Positions 1 to 7,994 of a DNA stretch of 19,330 nucleotides are shown here, piece after piece; the stretch's first letter is position 1, and every line of letters begins with the position of its first letter. The stretch covers positions 3,163-22,492 of the forward strand of contig JAHEXN010000014.1 of assembly GCA_023252095.1 (NCBI GenBank), read 5' to 3'. The position numbers were made by a program, and so were the translations under genes. Below the pieces are notes generated by a model. It saw only the letters and a list, made by a program, of their open reading frames with translations. It was not told where the DNA came from and searched no databases. The DNA is from Actinomycetes bacterium (GTDB taxonomy: Bacteria > Actinomycetota > Actinomycetes > Propionibacteriales > Nocardioidaceae).

Positions 1-31
1 CTCCGGATCGAGAGTCTGAGAAACCCTGGGA

Positions 32-48
32 GGCACCGCGGCGGTGCC
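32..48 (-). terminator. Hairpin terminator candidate downstream of the nine-gene unit
   Basis: GGCACCG (32-38) and CGGTGCC (42-48) form a perfect 7-bp GC-rich stem with a 3-base loop. It lies 27 bases past the stop codon of the MetE-like gene. There is no good T-run on the minus side; the plus side is followed by CTTCTT. It could serve transcription from either direction. No gene is visible in bases 1-75. Confidence 0.45.
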
Positions 49-75
49 CTTCTTCCGTGGACTCATGCTCCGAGA

Positions 76-1041
76 CTAGTGGCGCGCACCGACGTCCGCC
101 GCGAGTGCGAGCGCCTTCCGCGCCCACGCCGGGGTCGCGCCGGCGAGCCCGCAGGAGGGGGTCACGACGACGCGGGGATCCGCTGCTTCCTCGTCGAACC
201 CGAGGCGGCCCAGGAACGCGTCGACCCTTCCGATCAGCACCGACGACGTGGGCACCTGCGCCGGGTCGAGCGACGGGACGACACCCATCCACAGGTCGAG
301 TCCCGCCTCGAAGGCTTCCCCCCACGCGTCGCTCGGCGGCGTCTGCGCCAGGTCGAAGCCGATCGCCGCGAAGCCGGCGCCGTGCAGCAGGGCGACCGGG
401 ACGTCGTCGGCACACACGTGCACGACCGGTGTGGCGCCGGCCTCGCGGATGACGTCGGTGAGGAGGCGCAGGTGAGCATCGGCCTCCGGCGGATGGATCG
501 TGCGGTGGCGACCGAATCCGCTGGCGGTCGGGATGCCGGCGTCGAGCACCGCCGGGAGTGCTGGCTCGTCGACCTGGACGACGAGCTGCGCCCTCGGGAA
601 CCGTCGCCTGAGGTCGGCGAGGTGTCCGGTGAGGCCGGCCGCGAGCGACTCGGCGAGGTCACGGCGGGCGCCGTGGTCGACCAGGACCTTCTCGCCACGG
701 GCGAGCTCGGCCGTGGCCGACAGGGTCCACGGACCGGCGAGCTGCTGCTTCAAGGGGCCTTCATGATCGGCGCCGAGCTCCTCCAGGGCGTCCAGGTCCT
801 GCGCGAGCAGCGACTGCGCCAGGCGGTGGTCGCGACCGGAACCGACACCGACGCGCCAGCCGGCGGGCTGCAGGTCGGCGTCGAGACCGTCGAGCAGCGC
901 GAGCGAGCGACCGATCATCGCCGCGTGGACCCCGCGGCCCGGGAGCTCGGGGACGAACGGGAGGTCCAGGCCACCGAGCGAGACCTTGGCCCACTCCCGG
1001 AAGTCCTCCCCTGGAACTGACCCGACCCCCGTGGCGCGCAT
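76..1041 (-). CDS. Stand-alone MetE C-terminal-domain (core-MetE-like) protein
   Basis: This 321-residue protein matches only the C-terminal catalytic barrel of cobalamin-independent methionine synthase, which is about 750 residues long in its full two-domain form. The visible signatures are the core strand VQVDEPAL (residues 155-162), the zinc-site pair HVC (H208, C210) and the late zinc cysteine in TPSCGLAG (C297). The zinc glutamate of classical MetE appears to be replaced by aspartate (GFDLAQ, D230). The N-terminal folate-binding half is absent, so methyltetrahydrofolate is unlikely to be the direct donor. Some core-MetE proteins elsewhere take methyl groups from corrinoid proteins, but the substrate here is unknown. 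It starts at ATG 1041 after GGTGAGG and follows the flavoprotein gene by 45 bases. From memory, mycobacteria carry a similar gene (Rv3015c) near mnmA, iscS and ligA. The family is clear; the reaction is not. Confidence 0.85.
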   Translation of the reverse strand: MRATGVGSVPGEDFREWAKVSLGGLDLPFVPELPGRGVHAAMIGRSLALLDGLDADLQPAGWRVGVGSGRDHRLAQSLLAQDLDALEELGADHEGPLKQQLAGPWTLSATAELARGEKVLVDHGARRDLAESLAAGLTGHLADLRRRFPRAQLVVQVDEPALPAVLDAGIPTASGFGRHRTIHPPEADAHLRLLTDVIREAGATPVVHVCADDVPVALLHGAGFAAIGFDLAQTPPSDAWGEAFEAGLDLWMGVVPSLDPAQVPTSSVLIGRVDAFLGRLGFDEEAADPRVVVTPSCGLAGATPAWARKALALAADVGARH

Positions 1042-1086
1042 GGCCTCACCCTAGGGGGCGCACACTCCCACGCCCGGGGCAGTGGG

Positions 1087-2160
1087 TCAGGAGCGGAGGT
1101 GGCGGCGCACGGCGACGGCGGCGGTGCGGCCCGCGCGATTGGCGCCGATCGTGGACGCCGAGGGGCCGTAGCCGACGAGCTGGACGCGGGGGTCGACGAC
1201 CGACTCCGTCGCGGTCGCGGCGGTGGACCCGAGCTGGATGCCGCCGCGAGACGACCGCAGGTGCAGCGGCGCGAGGTGCTCCACGTCCGGTCGGAAGCCC
1301 GTGGCCCACAGGATCACGTCGACGGGCTCGAACGAGCCGTCGGCCCAGCGGGCCCCACCCGGCTCGAGACGCTCGAACATCGGCAGCCGCCGGTAGGCGC
1401 CCAGCCGCTCGGCCTCGGCCTCCTGCGGCCGCAGCATCAGACCGGTCACGCTCACGACACTGCGCGGCGGCAACCCCTGCCGCACGCGTTCGGCGACCAT
1501 GGCCACTGCCTCGCGGCCCGCCTCGGGGTCGAACTCGCCCGTGCGCCAGACGGGCTCACGGCGCGTGACCCAGAGCGTGTCCGTGATCGGACGCAGCGCC
1601 CCGAGGAACTGCACCGCCGAGGCACCACCGCCCACGACCAGCACACGCTTGCCCCGGAAGTGCTCGGGGCCGGGGTACGCGACGGTGTGCAGCTGCTCCC
1701 CCGCGAACGTCTCCTGGCCGGGGTAGCGCGGGATGAAGGGCCGCCGCCACGTGCCGCTCGCGTTGACCAGGGTCCGGGTCCGCCACGCGCGGTCAGCCGA
1801 CTCGACGAGCAGCAGTGCCGGGTCATGGGGGTCCTGACGCACGTGCTCGACGACGACGGGACGCACGACCGGGAGCTCGTGCTCGCGCTCGTACGCCGCG
1901 AAATAGGTCGGCACGAACTCGTTGGCCCGTTCCGGACCGCTCGCCGGGGGCACCGGCGCGTCCGGGAGGTCCGCGACTCGGTGGACGTCGGCCATCGTCA
2001 GGGCGTCCCACCGATGCTTCCAGGCTCCTCCGGCGGCGTCGTTCGCGTCGAGGACGACGTGGTCGATCCCGAGCCGGCGCAGGTGGAAGGAGGACGACAG
2101 ACCGGCCTGGCCCGCTCCGATCACGACACTGTCGAGGACCGGGTCGATGATCTCGTTCAC
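1087..2160 (-). CDS. FAD/NAD(P)H-dependent flavin monooxygenase-like oxidoreductase
   Basis: This 357-residue protein has two dinucleotide-binding folds: GAGQAG (residues 15-20) for FAD and GGGASA (177-182) for NAD(P)H. Between them is an exact FMO/Baeyer-Villiger type fingerprint FxGxxxHxxxY (F152, G154, H158, Y162), and ATGFRPD (286-292) is the usual late ATG motif. Together these place it among small soluble flavin-containing monooxygenases; the substrate cannot be read from the sequence. The frame is open further upstream to 2388, but that part is mnmA read out of frame. The GTG at 2160-2158 overlaps the mnmA stop as GTGA and sits right before the FAD motif, so I chose it. No convincing ribosome-binding site precedes it, which suggests translation coupled to mnmA. 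It is the only gene of the unit with no evident link to NAD or sulfur transfer. Confidence 0.88.
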   Translation of the reverse strand: MNEIIDPVLDSVVIGAGQAGLSSSFHLRRLGIDHVVLDANDAAGGAWKHRWDALTMADVHRVADLPDAPVPPASGPERANEFVPTYFAAYEREHELPVVRPVVVEHVRQDPHDPALLLVESADRAWRTRTLVNASGTWRRPFIPRYPGQETFAGEQLHTVAYPGPEHFRGKRVLVVGGGASAVQFLGALRPITDTLWVTRREPVWRTGEFDPEAGREAVAMVAERVRQGLPPRSVVSVTGLMLRPQEAEAERLGAYRRLPMFERLEPGGARWADGSFEPVDVILWATGFRPDVEHLAPLHLRSSRGGIQLGSTAATATESVVDPRVQLVGYGPSASTIGANRAGRTAAVAVRRHLRS

Positions 2161-3266
2161 GCCGGACTCGTGGACCGCCGACGTGTGCGGGAGATCGTGG
2201 CGGACCCGACGACGCGGGTGCCGTCGTAGACGACGCACGCCTGGCCCGGCGCGATGCCCTCGGCGGGGTCGAGCAGCTCGACGTGGACGGCGTCCCCGTC
2301 GACCGAGACCCGAGCCCGGTGCTCGGACCCGTGGGCGCGCAGCTGCACCGTGCACGTCATCTCGCCCCTGGGAGCAGCGGTGCACCACAACGGAGAGACA
2401 CCGTCGAGCGCGTCGACGAGGAGCTGCTCGCGCGGGCCGACCGTGACCGTGCCGGAGACGGGCTCGATGTCGAGCACGAAGCGCGGCTTGCCGTCGCCGG
2501 CCGGCACGCCGAGCCGCAACCCGCGCCGCTGGCCGATCGTGAACGCGTACGCGCCGTCGTGCTCGCGCAGGACCTCGCCGGACTCGTCGACGATCGCGCC
2601 GGGACGAGGACCGATCTTCTCGGCCAGCCAGCCCGCGTTGTCACCGTCGGCGACGAAGCAGATGTCGTGGCTGTCGGGCTTGCTCGCGACCTGCAGGCCG
2701 CGGGCCTCGGCCTCGCGGCGCACGTCGGGCTTGGTCGAGTCGCCGAGGGGGAAGTGCGACCGGCGCAGCTGGTCCTGCGTGAGCACCCCGAGGACGTAGC
2801 TCTGGTCCTTGGCCATGTCGACCGCGCGGTGCATCTCGACGAGCCCGTCGTCGCCCGGACGCACCTGGGCGTAGTGACCCGTCACGACCCCGTCGAACCC
2901 CAGGGCCACGGCCCGCTCGAGCACGGCCGCGAACTTGATCTTCTCGTTGCAGCGCAGGCACGGATTGGGCGTGCGCCCCGCCTCGTACTCGCTCACGAAG
3001 TCGTCGACGACCGCCTCGGCGAACTCGTCGCTCATGTCCCAGACGTAGAACGGGATGCCGATCGCGTCGGCGGCGCGGCGCGCGTCGTTCGAGTCCTCGA
3101 TCGAGCAGCACCCGCGCGCACCCGACCGGTACGACTTGGGGTTGCGGCTGAGGGCGAGGTGCACGCCGGTGACCTCGTGGCCGGCGTCGACGGCACGGGC
3201 AGCCGCCACGGCCGAGTCGACACCGCCGGACATCGCGGCGACGAGCCTCATTGGTCCACCCGTCAT
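2157..3266 (-). CDS. mnmA: tRNA-specific 2-thiouridylase MnmA
   Basis: MnmA activates U34 of tRNAs for Lys, Glu and Gln with ATP and inserts sulfur to give 2-thiouridine in the cytoplasm. The 369 residues show the PP-loop SGGVDS (13-18), the nucleophilic cysteine in TPNPCLRCN (C103), the KDQSYVL segment (153-159), the second catalytic cysteine in SHDICF (C203), and the C-terminal beta-barrel ending in GQACVVYDG. Length is normal. The start at 3266 overlaps the stop of the upstream cysteine desulfurase gene as ATGA. An internal ATG at 3251 (MRLVAAMSGG) also fits the family N-terminus, so the start is uncertain by five codons. The adjacent desulfurase is the natural sulfur donor. The last dozen residues (TRRRSTSPA) are a poorly conserved tail, whose stop overlaps the next gene. 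Confidence 0.97.
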   Translation of the reverse strand: MTGGPMRLVAAMSGGVDSAVAAARAVDAGHEVTGVHLALSRNPKSYRSGARGCCSIEDSNDARRAADAIGIPFYVWDMSDEFAEAVVDDFVSEYEAGRTPNPCLRCNEKIKFAAVLERAVALGFDGVVTGHYAQVRPGDDGLVEMHRAVDMAKDQSYVLGVLTQDQLRRSHFPLGDSTKPDVRREAEARGLQVASKPDSHDICFVADGDNAGWLAEKIGPRPGAIVDESGEVLREHDGAYAFTIGQRRGLRLGVPAGDGKPRFVLDIEPVSGTVTVGPREQLLVDALDGVSPLWCTAAPRGEMTCTVQLRAHGSEHRARVSVDGDAVHVELLDPAEGIAPGQACVVYDGTRVVGSATISRTRRRSTSPA

Positions 3267-4486
3267 CGCTGCCTCACCGCCCGCGCCGCACTGGCCCGCG
3301 CGTGCACCTCGGGCAGGACGGCCAGGACCCGGTCGATGTCGTCGCCGGTCGTGGTGCGACCCAGGCTGAACCGCAGCGACCCGGCGGCGGCGTCCTCGTC
3401 GTACCCCATCGCGAGCAGGACGTGACTGGGCTGAGGCACGCCGGCGGTGCAGGCCGAGCCGGTGGAGACCTCGATGCCGTGGGCGTCGAGCAGCATCAGC
3501 ATCGCGTCGCCGTCACAGCCCGGGAACGTGACGTGGGCGACGTGCGGAAGTCGCTGGTCAGGCGCGGCGGGCCCGTTGACCACGGCCTCAGGGACCAGGC
3601 GAGAGAGGCCGTCGACGAGCTGGGAGCGCAGCGACTCGAGCCGCGCGGCCTCCGCCTCTCGAGCGCGGACCGCGACGTCGACCGCGGTCGCGAAGGCCGC
3701 CACGAGTGGCGCGCCGAGCGTTCCGGACCGGACGTCGCGCTCCTGGCCGCCGCCGTGCAGCAGCGGCATGAGCTCGAGCTCGCGGACGGCGATCAGCGCG
3801 CCCACGCCGACCGGGCCGCCGAGCTTGTGCGCCGTGACGGTCATGGCGTCGAGACCGCTGGCCCCGAAGTCGATCGGCAGGTGCCCAGCGGCCTGCACGG
3901 CGTCGCTGTGCACCGGGATGCCGTGCGGCCGTGCGAGAGCGACGACCTCGGCGATCGGCTGGACGGAGCCCATCTCGTTGTTGGCCCACATCGTCGTGAT
4001 CGCCGCCACCGTCCGGGGGTCTGCCTCGATCGAGGCGCGCAGGTCGTCGAGCCGCAGCACGCCGTGCCGGTCGACCGCGGTGGTGACGATGTCGGCGCCT
4101 TGCGCCTTGCCGAGCCAGATGACCGGGTCCAGGAGTGCATGGTGCTCGATCGCGCTGAAGAGCAGGCGCTGGCGGGCGGGGTCCTGCGCGTGCCGCGACC
4201 AGAACAGGCCCTTGATCGCGAGGTTGTTCGCCTCGGTGCCACCCGAGGTGAAGACGACCTCGCTGGGCCGTGCGCCGAGGCGCTCGGCGATGAGCTCGCG
4301 CGACTCCTCGACGACCCGGCGGGCCGCGCGGCCCGAGGCGTGCAGCGACGACGGGTTGCCCGTGCGTCCGAGCTGCTCGGTCAGCACGGCGATCGCCTCC
4401 GGCGCCATCGGCGTAGTCGCCGCGTGGTCGAGGTACACCGGGCGGTGCTGCTCGGGACTGCGCAGCTCAGGACTGGGGTCGCTCAT
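3263..4486 (-). CDS. Cysteine desulfurase, IscS/NifS family, paired with mnmA
   Basis: This PLP enzyme takes sulfur from L-cysteine as an enzyme-bound persulfide and gives alanine. The 407 residues show YLDHAATTP (18-26), the PLP-stacking histidine in EHHALLD (H115), D195 and Q198 of SDAVQAA, the Schiff-base lysine in TAHKLGGP (K221) and the persulfide cysteine in STGSACTAG (C346). It lies directly upstream of mnmA with a 4-base ATGA overlap, as in mycobacterial iscS-trmU, so donating sulfur to MnmA is the likely main role. It follows a second desulfurase gene by 25 bases. The first 15 residues lack family similarity, and a slightly later start is possible. The family is certain; the partner is inferred from gene order. 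Confidence 0.95.
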   Translation of the reverse strand: MSDPSPELRSPEQHRPVYLDHAATTPMAPEAIAVLTEQLGRTGNPSSLHASGRAARRVVEESRELIAERLGARPSEVVFTSGGTEANNLAIKGLFWSRHAQDPARQRLLFSAIEHHALLDPVIWLGKAQGADIVTTAVDRHGVLRLDDLRASIEADPRTVAAITTMWANNEMGSVQPIAEVVALARPHGIPVHSDAVQAAGHLPIDFGASGLDAMTVTAHKLGGPVGVGALIAVRELELMPLLHGGGQERDVRSGTLGAPLVAAFATAVDVAVRAREAEAARLESLRSQLVDGLSRLVPEAVVNGPAAPDQRLPHVAHVTFPGCDGDAMLMLLDAHGIEVSTGSACTAGVPQPSHVLLAMGYDEDAAAGSLRFSLGRTTTGDDIDRVLAVLPEVHARASAARAVRQR

Positions 4487-4511
4487 GGTCGTTCCAGCGT
4501 AGACCGCGGGT

Positions 4512-5618
4512 TCACGTCACCACCTCGACCACCGCACGGGCCGCGTCCTCGAGCTCGGCGGCGGTGACGGCCGCTCCGAACGTGAAGCGCACCGCGGTCT
4601 GGGCGACCTCGCGGTCCAGGCCCATCGCCGTGAGCACGTGGCTGGGCTCGTCGCTTCCGGCGTGGCAGGCCGAGCCGCTCGACACGATGACGCCGCGGCG
4701 TTCGAGGTCGAGCAGGATCGACTCCCCCGAACGACCCGGGAAGACGAACGACGCACTGCCCGGGAGCCGGTGGACCGGATGACCCGTGAGCCGCGCGCCG
4801 GGCACTCCACCGAGCACCTGCGCGACGAACCGGTCCCGGAGCGCCGCGACGCCTGCCGCGTCAGGACGATCGGCCCGCACCGCCGCCGCAAGCCCGACCG
4901 CCGCCGCGACGTTCTCGGTGCCCGACCGGCGGCCGTCCTCCTGGCCTCCCCCGTGCAGGAGCGGCTCGACCGGCGTGCGCCGCGCGACGAAGAGCACGCC
5001 CACCCCCTTGGGAGCACCCAGCTTGTGGCCGGAGAGGCTGAGCGCCTGGACCCCGAGTCGACCGACGTCGAGGTCGAGCCAGCCCGCGGCCTGGACGGCA
5101 TCGGTGTGGAACGGCACACCGCGCTCGGCCGCCACGGCCGCCAGCGCAGCGACGTCCTGCACGGTGCCGACCTCGTTGCTGGCGAGCTGGACGCTCACGA
5201 CCGCGGTGTCCTCACGCAGCACGGCGGCGAGATCCTCGGGCGAGACCCGACCGAGCTCGTCGACCCCGAGCTCGGTGACCTCGAAGCCCTGCCGGGCCAG
5301 CCAGGCCGCCGACTCGAGCACGGCCGGATGCTCGATGGCACTCACCACGACATGGCGCCCACGGGTCGAGGCCAGGGCGAGGCCCTTGACCGCCGCGTTG
5401 TCGGACTCCGTGCCACCCGAGGTGAACGTGACCTCGCCCGGGCGCGCGCCGAGGAACGTGGCGACGTCGCGACGCGCGTCCTCGAGGGCGCGACGTGCGA
5501 GGTCGCCGACCTCGTGGGCGCTGGAGGGATTGCCGAACGTGCCGGTCAGGTACGGCCACATCGCCTCGAGCACGTCGCGCCGCACCGGCGTCGTCGCCGC
5601 CTCGTCCAGGTAGGGCAT
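4512..5618 (-). CDS. nadS: Cysteine desulfurase, NadS-like, of the NAD synthesis unit
   Basis: This is a second cysteine desulfurase (368 residues), a clear paralogue of its downstream neighbour. It has LDEAATTP (4-11), H97, the D173/Q176 pair in HTDAVQAA, the PLP lysine K199 in SGHKLGAP, and the persulfide cysteine C318 in SSGSACHAG. Residue 6 is Glu where the neighbour and most IscS proteins have His. It starts at ATG 5618, two bases after the nadC stop; the open frame extends further upstream but only as nadC out of frame. In Corynebacterium glutamicum a desulfurase gene in the same place (ndnR-nadA-nadC-nadS) is required for de novo NAD synthesis, presumably to build the NadA cluster. I infer the same role here. 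The symbol rests on position and family, not on a distinguishing residue. Confidence 0.88.
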   Translation of the reverse strand: MPYLDEAATTPVRRDVLEAMWPYLTGTFGNPSSAHEVGDLARRALEDARRDVATFLGARPGEVTFTSGGTESDNAAVKGLALASTRGRHVVVSAIEHPAVLESAAWLARQGFEVTELGVDELGRVSPEDLAAVLREDTAVVSVQLASNEVGTVQDVAALAAVAAERGVPFHTDAVQAAGWLDLDVGRLGVQALSLSGHKLGAPKGVGVLFVARRTPVEPLLHGGGQEDGRRSGTENVAAAVGLAAAVRADRPDAAGVAALRDRFVAQVLGGVPGARLTGHPVHRLPGSASFVFPGRSGESILLDLERRGVIVSSGSACHAGSDEPSHVLTAMGLDREVAQTAVRFTFGAAVTAAELEDAARAVVEVVT

Positions 5619-5620
5619 GA

Positions 5621-6463
5621 CTACTGGGTGATCCTCATGTCGAGGCCCAGGTCGAGCGCACGCACACCGTGGGTGAGCGCCCCGACGCTGATGACGTCGA
5701 CCCCGGTCTCGGCGATCGCCCCGATCGTGTCGAGCCGCACGCCGCCGCTCGCCTCCACGATCGCGCGACCGGCGACGAGCTCGACTCCCGTGCGCAGGTC
5801 GTCGAGGGTGAAGTTGTCGAGCATGATCGTGTCGACCCCGCCCGCCAGCACGGGTTCGATCTGGCCGAGCCGGTCGACCTCGACCTCGAGGTGCATCGTG
5901 TGCGGGATCTGGGCGCGGGCGGCCGCGATCGCCGCCGTGACGTCGTGGGTCAGTGCCAGGTGATTGTCCTTGGCCATGACGGCGTCGGACAGGGAGAAGC
6001 GGTGGTTGTGGCCCCCGCCGCACCGAACCGCGTGGCGCTCGAGCACGCGCAGACCCGGCGTCGTCTTGCGGGTGTCGACGACTCGCGCCCGCGTGTGCGC
6101 GACGGCGGCCACGTGCTGCGACGTCAGCGTGGCGATGCCGCTCATCCGCTGCACCAGGTTCAGGGCGATCCGCTCGCCGCGCAGGATCGCTCGAGCCGGG
6201 CCAGTGATCGTGGCCAGGACGTCGCCGGCGTCGAACTCCTGGCCGTCGTCGATGTGCAGCACGACCTCGACCGCAGGGTCGACCTCGGCGAACACGACCT
6301 CGAGCACCTGGACCCCGGCGATGACGCCCGGTTCGCGGGCGACGACGTCGGCCGTGGCAACCGCGTCGGCCGGCACGAACACCTGGGACGTGACGTCACC
6401 GGACGGGGCATCCTCCGCGAGGGCCGCGACGACGACCGACCGGATCTGCGCGGCCTCAAGCAC
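5621..6463 (-). CDS. nadC: Nicotinate-nucleotide pyrophosphorylase (quinolinate phosphoribosyltransferase)
   Basis: NadC converts quinolinate and PRPP to nicotinate mononucleotide with loss of CO2, the third step of de novo NAD synthesis. The 280-residue product has EDAPSGDVTS (17-26), the active-site DTRKTTPGLR (130-139), GGGHNHR (149-155), KDNH (165-168), EVEV (193-196), IMLDN (213-217) and the phosphate-binding EASGG (237-241). All are hallmarks, and the length is standard. The start is taken as GTG 6463-6461, which overlaps the nadB end by 8 bases and has GGGGA upstream; longer frames would run into nadB sequence. It is followed by the desulfurase gene after 2 bases. Confidence 0.96.
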   Translation of the reverse strand: MLEAAQIRSVVVAALAEDAPSGDVTSQVFVPADAVATADVVAREPGVIAGVQVLEVVFAEVDPAVEVVLHIDDGQEFDAGDVLATITGPARAILRGERIALNLVQRMSGIATLTSQHVAAVAHTRARVVDTRKTTPGLRVLERHAVRCGGGHNHRFSLSDAVMAKDNHLALTHDVTAAIAAARAQIPHTMHLEVEVDRLGQIEPVLAGGVDTIMLDNFTLDDLRTGVELVAGRAIVEASGGVRLDTIGAIAETGVDVISVGALTHGVRALDLGLDMRITQ

Positions 6464-7985
6464 GGGAGTCCCCGACCGTGGTGACCACGACGGAGCTGTG
6501 CACCCCGGGACCGGCGCCCGGCTCCGGAAAGTCGCTCCGGAAGTGACCGCCGCGCGACTCCTGCCGTGCGAGGGCGCTGGCCACGACGGCCTGGGCGACG
6601 ACGTGAAGATTGGCGTCCTCGGCCGACTTCGCGTCCGTGGCGACGGGCACGGCCCACCGAGCGAGCTCGGCCGCAGCGGCGGACAGGCCAGCGCCGTCAC
6701 GCGCGAGTCCGGCCGCGTCCCACATGAGCTGCTGCAGGTCGGCCCGGCTCGAGAGCACTCCCCCGGTCGGGAGCTCAACGACCAGCGGCGCGGCCCACTC
6801 CTCGTCGAAGGGCTCGACCGGCGCCTCCGTCGGCGCGAGCACCGCGTCGACGACACGGCGGCCGTAGACGGCGCCCTCGAGCAGCGAGTTCGACGCCAGG
6901 CGATTCGCCCCGTGCAGACCGTTGCACGCGACCTCACCGACCGCGAAGAGTCCCGGCAGCGAGGTGCGTCCCCAGAGATCGGTGCGCACGCCGCCCATGA
7001 AGTAGTGGGCCGCAGGCGTCACGGGGATGGGGTCGCGCGCCCAGTCGAAGCCCCGCGCCCGGACGGCCGCGTCGATCGTGGGGAAACGCGTGGCCAGAAA
7101 CTCCGCCCCGAGACTCGTGGCGTCGAGCCGCACGGGCTGACCGCCCTGCAACGCCATCTGCGCCGCGATGCCCCGGGCGACGACGTCACGGGGAGCCAGC
7201 TCGGCGTCGGGGTGGACGTCGAGCATGAAGCGTCGCCCAGCCGTGTCGATCAGCACGGCACCCTCGCCCCGCACGGCCTCGGACACCAAGTGGTTGCCCG
7301 GAGCCGCCAGCGAGGTCGGGTGGAACTGGTAGAACTCCAGGTCGGCCGCGACCGCGCCCGCGCGCAGGGCCATCGCGAGTCCGTCGCCCGTGGCCACGGC
7401 CGGGTTGGTCGTGTACGGGTACAGCTGCCCGGCACCTCCCGTGGCGAGCACGACCGCGTCCGCGTCGATGCGTTCGCCGTCGAGGAGCGTGACCCCGACG
7501 ACGCGACCGTCGTCGACCACGAGGTCGACGGCCGTCGTGTTCTCGCGCACCGTCACGGTCGACTGCCGCAGCCTCGCGATGAGCGCCGCCGCGATCGCGG
7601 CGCCCGTGGCATCGCCACCGGCGTGCAGGATGCGCTCGTGCGAGTGGGCGGCCTCGAGCCCGCGCGCCAGGACGCCGTCGTGCACGTCGAACAGGACGCC
7701 GCGGTCGATGAGGTGCTGCACGGCCTCCGGACCCTCGGCGCAGAGCACCTCGACGGCCTCGTCGTCGGACAGGCCGGCGCCAGCGGCCAGGGTGTCGGCC
7801 ACGTGCTCGCCGACGGTGTCGTCGCTCGACGTCACGACCGCGACCCCGCCCTGGGCGAACCAGGTGTTGGACGACTCGAGCGTGGCCTTCGTCAGCAGCG
7901 TCACCGAGACGCCGGGGCGTCCGTCGGCGTCGAGCGCCGCGGTGAGGCCCGCCACACCGCTGCCGACCACCAGGAGATGGGTCAT
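6456..7985 (-). CDS. nadB: L-aspartate oxidase NadB
   Basis: NadB is an FAD enzyme that oxidises L-aspartate to iminoaspartate, the unstable substrate handed to NadA. The 509 residues carry the FAD fold VVGSGVAG (6-13), SSNTWFAQGG (38-47), ATGGAGQLYPYTTNP (181-195), EFYQFHPT (217-224), RGEGA (239-243), PAAHYFMGGV (324-333) and GLHGANRLASNSL (356-368). This is the succinate dehydrogenase flavoprotein fold in its NadB form. The ATG at 7985 has AGGAG about 8 bases upstream. That Shine-Dalgarno overlaps the nadA stop codon, which argues for coupling. The C-terminal helical region (about 400-509) is typical. Confidence 0.97.
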   Translation of the reverse strand: MTHLLVVGSGVAGLTAALDADGRPGVSVTLLTKATLESSNTWFAQGGVAVVTSSDDTVGEHVADTLAAGAGLSDDEAVEVLCAEGPEAVQHLIDRGVLFDVHDGVLARGLEAAHSHERILHAGGDATGAAIAAALIARLRQSTVTVRENTTAVDLVVDDGRVVGVTLLDGERIDADAVVLATGGAGQLYPYTTNPAVATGDGLAMALRAGAVAADLEFYQFHPTSLAAPGNHLVSEAVRGEGAVLIDTAGRRFMLDVHPDAELAPRDVVARGIAAQMALQGGQPVRLDATSLGAEFLATRFPTIDAAVRARGFDWARDPIPVTPAAHYFMGGVRTDLWGRTSLPGLFAVGEVACNGLHGANRLASNSLLEGAVYGRRVVDAVLAPTEAPVEPFDEEWAAPLVVELPTGGVLSSRADLQQLMWDAAGLARDGAGLSAAAAELARWAVPVATDAKSAEDANLHVVAQAVVASALARQESRGGHFRSDFPEPGAGPGVHSSVVVTTVGDSRA

Positions 7986-7994
7986 GAGGAGCTC

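Noticed and set aside
2161..2388. Upstream extension of the flavoprotein to a start at 2388
   Set aside because: The extra 76 residues are Arg-rich and are mnmA read in another frame; the GTG at 2160 sits just before the FAD motif.
5619..6023. Upstream extension of the NadS-like desulfurase to 6023
   Set aside because: The extra residues come from nadC out of frame, and ATG 5618 matches the family N-terminus.
6456..6463. Possible frameshift or fusion between nadB and nadC
   Set aside because: Both proteins are full length with complete motifs; the 8-base overlap is an ordinary coupled junction.
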